From Trichoplax sp. H2 (lineage: Eukaryota > Placozoa > Uniplacotomia > Trichoplacea), in the NCBI GenBank assembly GCA_003344405.1, contig NOWV01000259.1:17919-81918 (forward strand): DNA of 64,000 bases, in the 5' to 3' direction. Under the pieces are notes generated by a model. The model saw nothing but the letters and a program-made list of their open reading frames with translations, ran no database searches and was not told where the DNA came from. Within the stretch, counting starts at the first letter, position 1, and every line of letters starts with the position of its first letter. Below, piece by piece: positions 47,392 to 58,759 of the stretch. The translations under genes were made by a program, and so were the position numbers.

Positions 47392-50300
47392 ATGGATGAT
47401 TTCATTACTGCTGTCCGAGAAGGAAACACCCAGCGTATCCATGATTTTCTCGAAAAATGGGATGGCAGTATCAATGACAGGTAATAAAATACCCATCGAC
47501 GACAAGGTATTCTAGCTAGGATGAATAATCCAGTCTAATATAATGATGTCACTTCAATTAACTCGAGTGGACGGATTGCCGTTTTCCTTCATGTTATCAT
47601 CTCCCTAAAGATTGATTTCCAGGTTGAATTTCGACACTTTCCTCCGGCCGAATATGTTGTTTCAGCGTTGCAATGATTACTCTATTCTGTATGCAGATGT
47701 AGTGTAGGGACACTTTAATAGTTCTTCATAAGATTGATGAGAATTTTGTATTTCTGTAAGCACATGCAGTATAGGGACACTTTAATAGGTTTCAACAAGA
47801 GTGATGAGGATTGCTGTCAAATTGATAATGTTTAATATTGATAAACTGTGAATTTCATCATCATATCAATGCTGTACGCGCTCATTCGATTCCTACTTGC
47901 TCATGACTGTTTACCCCGATTGTGTAAGAGTTTTCATTATCAATTCAGCTGTTAAAATTGACCATTTCAATACTATACGTAAAACACTTTCTAAGCTTGC
48001 CGTTTGACATACATTAATGCTGAATATCAATACAATTGTAACCAACAATTTCCAAATAAGATTATTCAAGCACACGTTATTAATAATTAATGACGGATAT
48101 CGAAATTCTAATCAGGAACCAACGCTCATATTCTCATAACGGATAGGAACAGCAATTTCCAAAGTAGGATCAACACAGGTTTACTGTACAATGTCCATAC
48201 TAATAGGACTGATAGAAATCAATTAAAATCATTCCCACCTCCCCATAACATTCAAATAATAATAATGTTCATCAGCAATTTCCAAACAGGATTTTATCCA
48301 GACTACATGCCAACTTTTGCTGATAAAATTTCAATTAAGCATGCCAGTATTTTCCAATGATAATTTGGACCCAAATATTTATCTAAAAGCATTGTTGAAA
48401 TACGTACCACTGCAGTCTCTAAGGGTCTCTACGTACCACTTGTACCCCTAGTCTCTCATCATTACAATCAAATTGTATTTACCGCTAAATTTTTATTTTT
48501 ACACAAGGTTATACCTGTGGAAGTTCATGCAGACTGAGCTAATAGACATTACTATTTCGGTTTACGCTCTCCTATCAAACGTCTAGAGAATATCGACCAT
48601 TAATTACCAAGTAGGATTATACGCTATATCGTAATTTCAGTTTACAATACCCATATTCCCTATCGAAACATTTGTCAGGATATCTACCATCAATTTTCAG
48701 GCAGGATTATACTGTACGGTATGTCATAATTTCAGTTCCTAATGCCCATATTCTTCCATCCAATCATCATGAAAATCTCTGTGATTATACGGTACATCAT
48801 AAATTTAGTTTAGATTAGAACACCCACACCAGCGTATTCTCATTTAAACATGATGACAATAGCTACCACCGATTTCTGAACGGAATGATACCTTCAGAAA
48901 TACGCCATCCACATTATATTCTCTAGTGAATATCTACTAGCACAGAAAGTACAATGATTTGCTATCGAATAAACTAGAATCTTAAGCTATTGACTTTGCA
49001 TGCTGCAATATACGGCAAAAATGTCATGCCTCTTATCCAATCATTTCTAGTACAGCAGTAGTAAAAAAGTGTATGTATACTACAACGGCATGTTATCTAA
49101 GCCATCGGCCACAACATGACCTTCCTATCGGTAGGCATGTATCGAATTAGATTTGGTTATATAATCCAACTTGAAATGCTAACTTGGATTTGAACGTTTG
49201 CTTCATAATAGTGAGGAACATGGATTTACTGCCTTACACTGGGCTGCTAAAGATGGGCGAGAAACTGTTGTCGATCTACTCATTGCTCGAGGTGCCAATG
49301 TCCATAGTACCAACATGGGCGAGGATACTCCATTACATTTGGCTGCAGGTTGCGGTCACTTGGTTATTATTCAAAAGGCAAGAGGAAAATCATGTAGACA
49401 ACATCATTTATTATTCTTTTCAGTAAACATAATTCTTATAAATCTACATATAAATACTAGTGAGGGTATTACAGTTGATCTAGTCTTGCTATCACTCTAT
49501 TTTTTATATTTAATGATAGTAATATACTGTACTAAGCCATCAATTACATTGACAGCTAATTAGAAATAGGGCTAGTGTTAATGCAGTCAACGAACATGGA
49601 AATACTCCTTTACATTATGCAACTTTCTGGGCCTATAGAAATGTTGTTCGGGTAAGTCTGGACATGACTGCATCACTTTTATTGTCAAATTGGAACCTTA
49701 AACCATATAATTTCTATGCAATAGTATGAAATAGTAGACTCAGATGAAATATGTCGTAATTTAAATAAAATTAGGAATTGTTGAATCAAGGCGCTGTTGC
49801 TGCTCAAGCTAACAAATATGGGAAAACACCAATCGACTTTGCGTACGGTGAACTAAAACAAGAATTGAAATGTAAGACTTAAGTGATCGCTTACCAATTT
49901 TCTTGGATCTTTTCGTAGTTCACAATAGTTTAATGTATCTCGTTTCTAATTGTTCTGCTAACATCTTGGATACGCGTATAACCTTACAATCAATAATTTA
50001 TAATTGGATAAATTCAATTTAGCTCATGCAAAGTCTTTGAAGCAACCTCTGTCTCCTAAACCTTATGTTGGTTAGTAGAAGTTTGTATTAAGTTTAGTTT
50101 CTTGATGTACAGTACTAAGATTGTCTATGTAAAAAATACCGCAGTCGAATGAAGGAAATCAAACTGATCATACCTACTATTGTATAATGATTGCTTGTGT
50201 ACGTTTCAGCTACCACCTTGAATAAGACAGCAACAGGAACAACTTCAAGAACCACTGGTAAAAGGAATTAAAAACTCTATACCTACAACTAGTGGCATTA

Positions 50301-52114
50301 TTATGATATAGTACTAATGCAACCTCAATCTTGTAATAAAATATTTACAGACTATGATATTATTTTGTATTAGCATCAACTTTAACCAACAAAATACACA
50401 AACCTTGGGTTGCTGGTTCGGAAATTTTGCTATCTGAAGTATTATTTGATAGTCCATTAGGCGAGGTATGCGTAAGATATACATAATTATTTTTATGCAG
50501 CATTTTAAAGGGTGTAAACCGGTGTTGTACCGGATTACTGGTGTAAACAATAAATATCATTATGCTTAATTTATCGTTATTAAAATGACTTGTTATAATT
50601 TTCTAAATTGCCTTAGTCAGTTTTTGTATGATGTATTAGTAAGATCTACTCCTATATTATTAGCAATCGCTTCTAACTATGTTTCCAATACATTCTGAAC
50701 TTTGATCAGTTATGGACAGGAAGTTGGTCTCAAGTTGAAATAGTTGCAAGAAGATACATCGTCGGAGATATATCCAATAAAATGATACGAGAAATTCCAG
50801 AAGAAATAGCAAAGCTAAAGTATCTGATAAGTTATTTAATTGCTAATTGAGCTACCGGACTATGCTAAGCTGACTTACACCTTTACTAAATTTTTATGGC
50901 TATAGATCCTCTTTTCATCCAAACGTCCAACCCATTCTTGGTATTTGTCAGCAAGCTCCTTCTATATTCGTACTGAGTGAATATATGCCACATGGATCAT
51001 TGTTTAATGTATTACATCAATCAACGGGTTAATACTTCATATTAATACACTTACACAATGTTATGTACATCTATTTCACTACTAACAGGAGTAGCAAATA
51101 TCAACTTTTACATGCATTTCTTTCTACCGCTTTGATCGTTAAATGTACTCTGTCGCCGTTTGAGTTACTAATAATTATGACAATAAGACTAGTCGATATA
51201 GTCCTGTAGTTTTTTCGTGTCGATTCAATCATCGGAAATGAATAGTAACTTATTGCATGATATGTGTATACCATTACAGACATAGAAGTAGACACAGCTC
51301 AAGCCCTAAAATTTGCTACTGATATTGCAAGGGGAATGGCGTATGTGCACGGAATCAAGCCAAATTTACCAAGGCTAAACTTATCCCCTAGGCATATTCT
51401 GGTATTGATAAGATTCGTTTCGCATTTGTTTTACTTGTATTTCGTGCAATGAAAACTGTAATTATGCGTTTTTCTTTCTCCTCTGAATCTTAATCCAGAT
51501 CAGCTCGGATCTTACTGCTAAAATTAGTTTATCAGATATAAAATTTTCATTTTTGGTTAATGAAAAAATTTACTATCCTCATTGGATATCACCTGAAGGT
51601 ATATCCAGCAATTTCCAAAAGATTTTTGGTTAATTTTTGCTACCTTTAGGTTTATAGCTGTGTCATTGATTTAACGTTGAATTTTGAATGGACTAATACT
51701 GTGTAGCATTACAAGGGGAGTTAGACGATGACGCAACCAAATTAGCTGATATGTGGAGCTTCGCTATAATTCTATGGGAATTAGCAACTCAAAAAGTTCC
51801 ATATGCAGGCTTATCGCCAATGGAAATTGGATTAAAGGTAACGTAACCAATAAGTAGCGCAAAGACATCTATAATTACATGATTCAAAAATAGATCATCA
51901 CAGCGACTACTTATAGAATTCAACAATTTAATAATTGAACTTCGTATAACGTTTGTCTTTCTTAATCTTAAAGATTGCTTTAGAACACATGCAACCACGA
52001 ATACCTTCAAGCATGTCAACCCACATATCTAAGCTAATAAAAATTTGTTGGAACGTTGATCCAGTTAAAAGACCACGATTTGATATGATTATACCAATTT
52101 TAGAAAAAATGTAA
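47392..52114 (+). CDS. ilk: Integrin-linked kinase (pseudokinase scaffold), 13 exons
   Basis: Exons 47392-47480, 49212-49377, 49556-49651, 49775-49871, 50023-50070, 50210-50257, 50374-50465, 50710-50819, 50906-51027, 51280-51401, 51499-51598, 51707-51837 and 51974-52114 join in phase to 453 residues (human ILK has 452). Ankyrin repeats span about residues 31-150 ([32 protein letters not shown]) and bind PINCH in the family. A variable linker runs from 150 to 190, then a kinase-like fold to the end. The ATP-anchoring lysine position reads R226 (IVAR), the HRD loop reads PRLNLS (320-325), and DFG reads DIK (343-345). The fold therefore lacks catalytic residues, as expected for this pseudokinase. 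[18 protein letters not shown] and KRPRFDMI are kept. In animals ILK bridges integrin tails to parvin and actin. Intron 2 uses a GC donor. Intron 1 is 1.7 kb and repeat-rich; the others are about 85-250 bp. Confidence 0.96.
48030..48900. repeat. Degenerate repeats in ILK intron 1
   Basis: CAATTTCCAAA(T/G/C)AGGAT-like blocks recur near 48.05, 48.15 and 48.27 kb. A longer AGGATTATAC...CGTAATTTCAGTT unit repeats near 48.61 and 48.70 kb, with a decayed copy near 48.79 kb. The spacing is about 90-110 bp. It looks like an old minisatellite confined to the intron. Confidence 0.6.
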
Positions 52115-53388
52115 ATGATTTTTATGTTCATTGCAATTTATAACGAACTACATTATTATCCATCATAACTATCGCTTTATGACTGGTGTAGTGTAAAATT
52201 TCATCCAATTTCAATTGATTCTGTCTAATTCTATTTGCAAATTCTTACCGTGATGTATTGTAAATTGACGCACTTTTTCAGATATAAATTACCGTAATTA
52301 TTACTAATCCATTTCATAGTATTGGCTTATCGAATTACAGTACATATAATAATCAGTTAATCAATTGATTATTGCAATAAAATAAAACACTTTCAAAAAA
52401 GTGTTATTTGTAATTAAATTTTTATTACAAATCAGTAAACTAATCATCGAGGACTTAAGTATTATTGTTATTCCTACGTAGGTATACTGTATTTCGTTAA
52501 TAATTATACGCTGAAACCGTTGCAGATACGTGGCGGATATCAGGCTACATCAACTATTTAAAAATAAAATTTAAATAACTGAAACAAAATAAGAAGTTGT
52601 ACAATTAATTTGCAATTATAATTCATATCGCTCTACTAAAATAGTTGGTTGGTTGTTGTATAATCGTACTTTCACCTACGTTCTCAGACAATGGAATACG
52701 GGTATAATATAATATGTACTGTATGCCACTGAATAGACATCGACATAAGGTTTTCCACTATAAATATATTCACGAAGTTGGAAGTAATCCAAGAATATAA
52801 ACTAAATCACATTACTGCATACAACAAGCACATTAAATTCGTATTTGAGTACGCAATAAACGAAAGCGTATGATTACAAATTTCATTCGTAGAACAACTG
52901 ATTTTTAGGATAGACGTACACAATGTAATGATTATGATGATGCCTTACATTTTTGACAAGTTTGAGTAATTTCTTCTCTATACTGTACTTAACAATCGAT
53001 AAGACTACATTAATACGGATAATATACATATGAGCAAATTACCAGTCTTTTGGACAATACCGCGACTGGAATAGGCGTTAAATTTCTGTGCTATCGAATG
53101 ACGAGGTAAAGCTACTATAACATTATATTACATGAATAGTATATGTTTGATATTTGGGACTACAGGCCCTTGAATGTAGGTAGTCAACATTGAAATTTAA
53201 TGTTTCTTCTTCGTACAGGGAAAACTGAAACCACCGCACGCACCAACAAAGATGAAAAAGATGACCAGCTAGCCAAGAAAATCAAGAATACCGAGTATTA
53301 AAATCTATCGAAGACATAGTGCTAGACCACTTTAGTAAGACACTGCTCGCATTGGATACTAAGTAATGTTACACTCAAAATTTGGCAA
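52115..53388. other. ILK-VAMP7 convergent intergenic region
   Basis: Overlapping AATAAA signals at 52376-52386 probably polyadenylate ILK. On the plus strand, three phase-compatible segments read as possible exons: about 53043-53105 (LLDNTATGIGVKFLCYRMT), a 14-base piece at 53165-53178, and 53218-53301, ending TAA. They would form a small gene, but the second intron would be only 39 bp, much shorter than any ILK intron. I therefore do not call it as a CDS. Confidence 0.45.
52376..52386 (+). promoter_or_regulatory. Probable ILK polyadenylation signal
   Basis: Two overlapping AATAAA hexamers, 262 bases after the ILK stop codon. They are the first canonical signals downstream of it. Confidence 0.4.
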
Positions 53389-56300
53389 TCATACAAAAGA
53401 GTATGTTATAATTATACATACCAGTACAATAACGACCAAAAATATTGTACACTTGGCATTCTTCATACACATGGCGCGAGATAACTTTTTGCTCGACTTC
53501 TTAAAAGTCAAAGACTGTAATAAGAGTAAACGATTGTAATCAGGTAGCGTTCCAGCAATTAAAATTCTTAGGCACAATATTCCGCAAGTTTTGCTGTTAG
53601 TCGTTGCAATGTAACAGTACTAATTGTAATAACTGAATAAAATGAAAATATTAATAGAATTACCGTCTGCTCTAAATCTTCAGTCTTATCTACCAATAAA
53701 TCCAATTTCTCTCCACGCGTTGCTATACTTTCTGTAATAACCGAAATTTTTCATTTAATTTTGATGATAGTTTATAACTATAATTAATTTAATTTTAACG
53801 ATACTGCTAAGGCTGTATTACAGATTCTATAAACAACTGCATTTTATTATTACGTAATCAGAACAAATTGCAAAAAACATGCAAGCAATGCGCATTATAA
53901 AAAGAGAGTAGATTTAGAAGATGAATCGCTGCGAATACAGTTGAAATTAACAATGCACTTCTTTTAAGGTAAAATTAAACTGTAAGGGGTAAAAGCTTGT
54001 TACAGTGAGCTATCTAAAACGTCTGATAACCGCTAAAAAGTGTAATACGTGGTGTCGCATTGATAAACCCCAAGTTATGTCATTATTACCAATGTTTCTG
54101 ACCATTATTCCTTTAAGCTCGTCTAGATCTTCCGAGACCTTATTAATCTTATTGTTGTCACTCAATCCTTCGGAATGTCGACTCTATTAAAGAAGAAAAT
54201 TAGTGATGCAATATTAAAATTAGTGGCAAGTGAATAACAATTGAAATATGACGCCATACTATCACTTACCATTTCCGATGACAAAATAATAGAAAATTCA
54301 CTATTAAGTGAATATGGGACAGCAGTTTGAGCGACAGTACGATAAAGACCTAAAAACCTGTAGCGATAGAAAAGGATGACTATGTCAACGTACAAGCAAC
54401 ACACTTTTTCTCTATGACTTTGCTAAAACGCGACATGTAGCTAGAAGAGATAGTTGATTTCGTCGTTTGTGTATAAACGGTTAATATATCAAGATATTTT
54501 CATTCATTTACAGTACTAATTTAATTTGAACTTTTGATCACTAGAGATACTTTGGTGAGCAAGTCGTTTTGCTAGTATGCCCGTAATTTAAATTTTGGCA
54601 GACTATCTTATCTTGCATTAGCAGCATAAGCAAATCATATCGATGGAGACAACGTGTGGGCTATTAAACTTAAAAAGCAACTTTGCTTGCATAATATACT
54701 GTTACTTTTGTGGACGTTACAACTATCCAAGGCGTAATAGAGAGTATACACTTTGATTGTTGTAAATCTCCGTAATCAAAATCAATCTTAGCAACGAGCT
54801 ATTGACTATAATTCAGTAAGATTATAAAATTACATGTATCAACATTGCCCAATACACGTTATCGCTTACAATTAAACCATGTTGCATGTCAAATCTACAT
54901 AAATTGTATACTATTTGTTGGTATAGACCTTCTTTTGATATCCGTTAAGAATTGGAAGGCAATTGATCGTTCAAAATCCTATATAGAAATAAAGTACGAA
55001 TAGGAGGTTATCGATTTCAATCCAGAGAACGGTAAGCAATAGGTGGAGAATGCAACTTACCTTATCGGTGATGCATAAGTAAACGATGCTATTTTCCTGG
55101 ATGTAATGGAATAGGTAACTATAAAAAGAATAAATTTATTTTTAAACGTTTATGTCTATCATCCTATACCGCAGTATTTTCGGTATCGAAAATGGGCAAG
55201 TACTGTATGATTAAAGGAATATTAAAAAAACTACCGATACAAATTTATGGCGAAATGATTAAAAGTACCGCATCTATTCAAAAAAGCTACTACTTATTTT
55301 GGCATAGTTTAGACAGCATGCACTCCATTGTACAGCAAATTATAAATTGAGAAGTTTATTAAGGGGGATGATGGCAGTGAATTGATAATTGTAAAGAAAA
55401 ATAGCAAATTATATTATGCATACTTGCATAATACTGTACATATAAAACAAGATTAATTACTACTGATTGAAATTTTTGTGGTGGATTTCAACTTCCTAAA
55501 TAATTAACAGACTTTAGGTTTTGTTACCAAGAAAATTGCATAAGATACTATTTCCAGAACGTTATGATTATTTTTCACAAACAAGAGAATAACAACAAAT
55601 TGGGACAATATCTATCATCATAAACTATTCCTAATATGGAGATGAAATATTTATCTCGTCGGTTATACGGGATGAAGGCTGTCATTCTTTCAAGTCCGTC
55701 TAGTAAATGTGTCCTAGCTACCTTTGCGTATAGCAAACACCTCCACCGAACACCTCTCATCAATCTGTAACGGTGGACTAATGAATCATGAGATACGTAA
55801 AAAGTTGATCGTTTCTGATAAGTCCTCTCTACGTCCAAATTGAATAATTGTAAGACTAACGTATCGATGATAACTGTAAACGAAAATAGTCATTTTAATT
55901 GCCTTGATTGGTTAATGATTGCCATCATTTCAGTCAATTTTGAGAACCGCTGAAATGTGATACGGTTCATTTTAAAGGCAGCCATAGCATAAAGCTGCTG
56001 ATTGGAGAAATTTTTGATTTATGTTGGGGCAATCGTACGTCATGAGCGTCTAAAGTAGTCGGTCACTCTAGTCTCAATCTCGCATGGTACAATATACGAA
56101 TTAATGCTAAAGAAATAAACTAGATCAACAATTGGCTAACAGCGAAATTTTCTAGCTCAATGGAGTTGTTGGATGGAGATAATATTTTCACTCTTGCTGA
56201 TGAATGACGAAACGACGGAAAGAATGAATATTATGTAATAATCTGCAGTTAGTTAGATGGAAAGTCGAGTCTTAATTTCAGGCCTAAAGGGTGCAAAATA

Positions 56301-57528
56301 TAATACGTGTATAATTCATTAAGATAAGAATGACTGGATAAAAGCATCAAGAGCTTTTTGTACTCAGGCTGATAGGTTGAAATGATACTATAGTAACATT
56401 GATTAATTTTAAGACTATTCAAAAAAATTTTTGAATCGAGATGATTCTTCAACTCGAACTCGTAAACTCATGACAAGTTGAAAATTTAGCCTCCGCTGCG
56501 CGAGAATGTGAAGACGTATTGTACACCGACTTTTAGAAAGTTGAAATGATACTATAGTAACATGATTAGAAGACGATTACTAGAAATATTGGATGGATCG
56601 AGATGATTCTTAAATTATGCTTCAATTCTCACTGATGAATTTATGGCAGGGCAAGGTAAGAATTTGGCTTTCAATCAAAAGTCAAGTCTGTACTATCAGA
56701 CTACGTGACGGCTAAATTAATCCATTCCGACTAGTCTGCACTCCATGACTAGAGAAATGTTCAATGTCGTTGATAGGATATAACACAGCCAATTGACGGT
56801 TATGTAATTTATGTGCGTAAAGTTAGGGTATCTAGCTAAAATTTGAACTCTGCTGATGACTAAGAATGAATAAAGTCATGAAAGAGCGACTGTTATGGAA
56901 TTTATTTCTGCTCTACCGTACTGTCGATGAATGGTGTCTACGGCTATCCAGTTCATTCTCAATCAAGTCTTGGCTATATTAGGCAAAATGGCCGTCCACA
57001 AAGTACGATAAGGATCTTTTTCAAGCACACTCTAATTCATTTTATATCCTACTGTCACAAGATTGAAATGATAGTATAGTCAATTGATTGCAAACCCATG
57101 TTGGCAGTCGTTATGGAGATCTTGTTGACTGACAATTTGAAACAATTTACATCCAGCATGATTATTGATTTTTATCATCATCATGATCCCATCATGACTG
57201 CTTAACCACCATGCAATCTACTTTCGATCCATCATGGAACATGAAGCACTTTATTTTGTTCTTCCTCCACGATAGAAAGATTGGCAAGTCATTATTTTAT
57301 CCTACAACTCTTGCTGGTCTACTGTAGATTGATAGGACCATCAATAAAATGAATTCATTCTTTATCCACTTGCAATACTTACTCATCATGGGAATAGGTC
57401 AATTTACTATCGTTGGATGGCAACTTGGCTAATATTTGATCGCTGACTTGGGTAAAGTTACCACTACAACTTGCATAATGAGCCAATACAGTCGAACCTC
57501 GAGCAACCAAGCTAAATAGGATGGTCAT
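53389..57528 (-). CDS. vamp7: VAMP7-type longin R-SNARE, 7 exons
   Basis: Exons complement(53389..53514, 53664..53731, 54090..54183, 54270..54357, 54929..54978, 55061..55118, 57383..57528) join in phase to 209 residues (human VAMP7 has 220). Longin domain 1-115: MTILFSLVARGSTVLAHY, GNFTQVSDQILAKLP, YLFHYIQENSIVYLCITD, RTVAQTAVPYSLNSEF. SNARE motif about 120-183: DELKGIMVRNI, then TRGEKLDLLVDKTEDL with the zero-layer arginine at R151, and TFKKSSKKLSRAM. Transmembrane anchor about 190-207. In the family it drives fusion of late endosomes, lysosomes and secretory carriers, and the longin domain folds back to inhibit it. The luminal tail is almost absent here, against about a dozen residues in human. 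All introns are GT-AG; intron 1 is 2.26 kb. The gene is tail to tail with ILK. Confidence 0.95.
55119..57382 (-). other. VAMP7 intron 1
   Basis: A 2,264-bp intron in a gene whose other introns are 82-571 bp. It contains duplicated TTGAAATGATACTATAGTAACAT blocks (56377-56399 and 56541-56563, both followed by ATCGAGATGATTCTT), with a third partial copy near 57.06 kb. The minus-strand frame at 55575-55838 is open but is not VAMP7 coding sequence. Confidence 0.7.
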
Positions 57529-57598
57529 TCTTTCTGTCTATTTTACCAATGGCTAATGGATAAAACAAGAAGAATAGTAAGAGAAGAAGAAGAAGAAA

Positions 57599-57960
57599 AT
57601 GTTGCACCAAATCAACAGAAACTGGATGGAAATGGATCGTCTACCGCGGGCCTTTTTAGCTGTCCAAAAATCAAATAGCAATCGCCGGTTTGTCCTAGTC
57701 GAGAGAGAAAGAGATAGTACTGGAACAGTAGTTGGAATCGAATACTGTAACCTATAATGGGTGGATAGCGGACAACATAAATAAAAAAAAAATGGAGAAG
57801 AATATTCCACTGGTTGATGGTTTAATGCAAGACTGCCTACAAGCTATTTGACTCCTTTCCTAAGCAATGTTTCAGTACCATTATTGGCGTGTTGACATCC
57901 AATCAAAGGGCTGCTTTACTGTTGTACCTGCCTACGGAAACCATCATGGAAAATATAGAG
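57599..57960 (+). CDS. Unrecognised candidate gene, two exons, head to head with VAMP7 (partial)
   Basis: I do not recognise this. An ATG at 57599 opens a frame with good amino-acid composition (MEMDRLPRAFLAVQ, RRFVLVERERDSTGT). A GT at 57728 and an AG ending at 57831 would join it in phase to 57832-57960 (TAYKLFDSFP, then GVLTSNQRAALLLYLPTET). A possible donor GTTTGT follows at 57961; unspliced, the frame stops about 45 bases later. The start lies only 70 bp from the VAMP7 start codon on the other strand, so a shared bidirectional promoter would have to be very compact. The splice sites are modest and no later exons were found. It could instead be antisense or UTR sequence. Confidence 0.25.
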
Positions 57961-58045
57961 GTTTGTATAGAGAGCGTGAGAAGAATTCAAGTCTTCCTTT
58001 AACAGTTGTGATGATGTCATCTAGAAGCGCTGGTTCTGGGAGCAT

Positions 58046-58089
58046 CACGTGATCACCTGTTTCCGCCATGTTGAAAACATGGTGGAAAC
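58046..58089. promoter_or_regulatory. E-box and paired YY1-like sites in a hairpin
   Basis: CACGTG at 58046-58051 lies within TCACGTGATCA. Next, GTTTCCGCCATGTT (58059-58072) and its near-perfect reverse complement AACATGGTGGAAAC (58076-58089) flank a 3-base loop. CCGCCATNTT is the known YY1 consensus, often found at animal transcription or translation starts. It may be a promoter for a gene on either strand; about 500 bp upstream of VAMP7. This is inference from motifs only. Confidence 0.35.
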
Positions 58090-58759
58090 GAAGCCGAAAA
58101 AAATGGATGCCATCGACTGCTCGTAGGGGATTTTGGAGTCTAACGCTGTATGTTTGTTTGTAGAAGTTTTCTTGGATCAACAGTAATATCTGACTCCTAC
58201 CATTTTTGTAGACTTTTTATAGTATTATTCAAGTGTTGATACTATGAGAGTAGAAATTTGTCGCCATTGACAATCAAAATGGAAAGTTAATGAAAATTAC
58301 TTGTCCAAAGCTTATTGAATGGTCACTTTTCTACTTCCTGTACACTGTACAGTACTGTAGTGATAGAGCAGACATCAGTAATAGTAAGAGCTGGATCGTA
58401 AAGGCACATTACCTACTGCTTTGCTACAATCTTGACTTCAAGACTATAAAAACTGTAAGAGTCGGATATTACTGTTGATCCGTTTTCTTTTACCTCCATG
58501 TCGATTTCAACTTTGACGGTGAATGATCGTCGTTCACACGGATAGTGATTCCTAAGTTGAGTTACAGTCGTGATGACAATGAAAAACTGCTAAGAATGGA
58601 GTTGGAGGAATTGGAAGAGAAAATGCTTCAGTAGGAAAGGCTTATGCCTTATTCAACTGCTCAATTAGGCATGGGATTCCAAAGCTGTACACTCAAGATT
58701 TGATTGACAACATTGCAGGCAATAGTAGTGATTCATAAGTTGAGTTAGCGTATTGATGA
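58090..58759. other. Spacer before the 125-bp array
   Basis: No gene seen. The first loose fragments of the array appear near 58.56 kb (AAGTTGAGTTA..., ATTGGAAGAGAAAATGCT). Confidence 0.4.

Noticed and set aside
52917-53095. Minus-strand exon-like pieces (QKFNAYSSRG, IEKKLLKLVKN)
   Set aside because: They are antisense to the better plus-strand candidate, and VAMP7 already ends at 53389.
55575-55838. Minus-strand frame with LLYAKVAR, first taken as the VAMP7 N-terminus
   Set aside because: The true longin first exon was found at 57383-57528, with a perfect phase match and GNFTQVSDQIL. This frame lies in intron 1.
57944-58180. Minus-strand frame starting at an AACATGGCGG context (MAETGDHVMLPEPALL)
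   Set aside because: Attractive start context, but no usable donor before the stop and no downstream exon. Recorded as possible promoter sequence instead.
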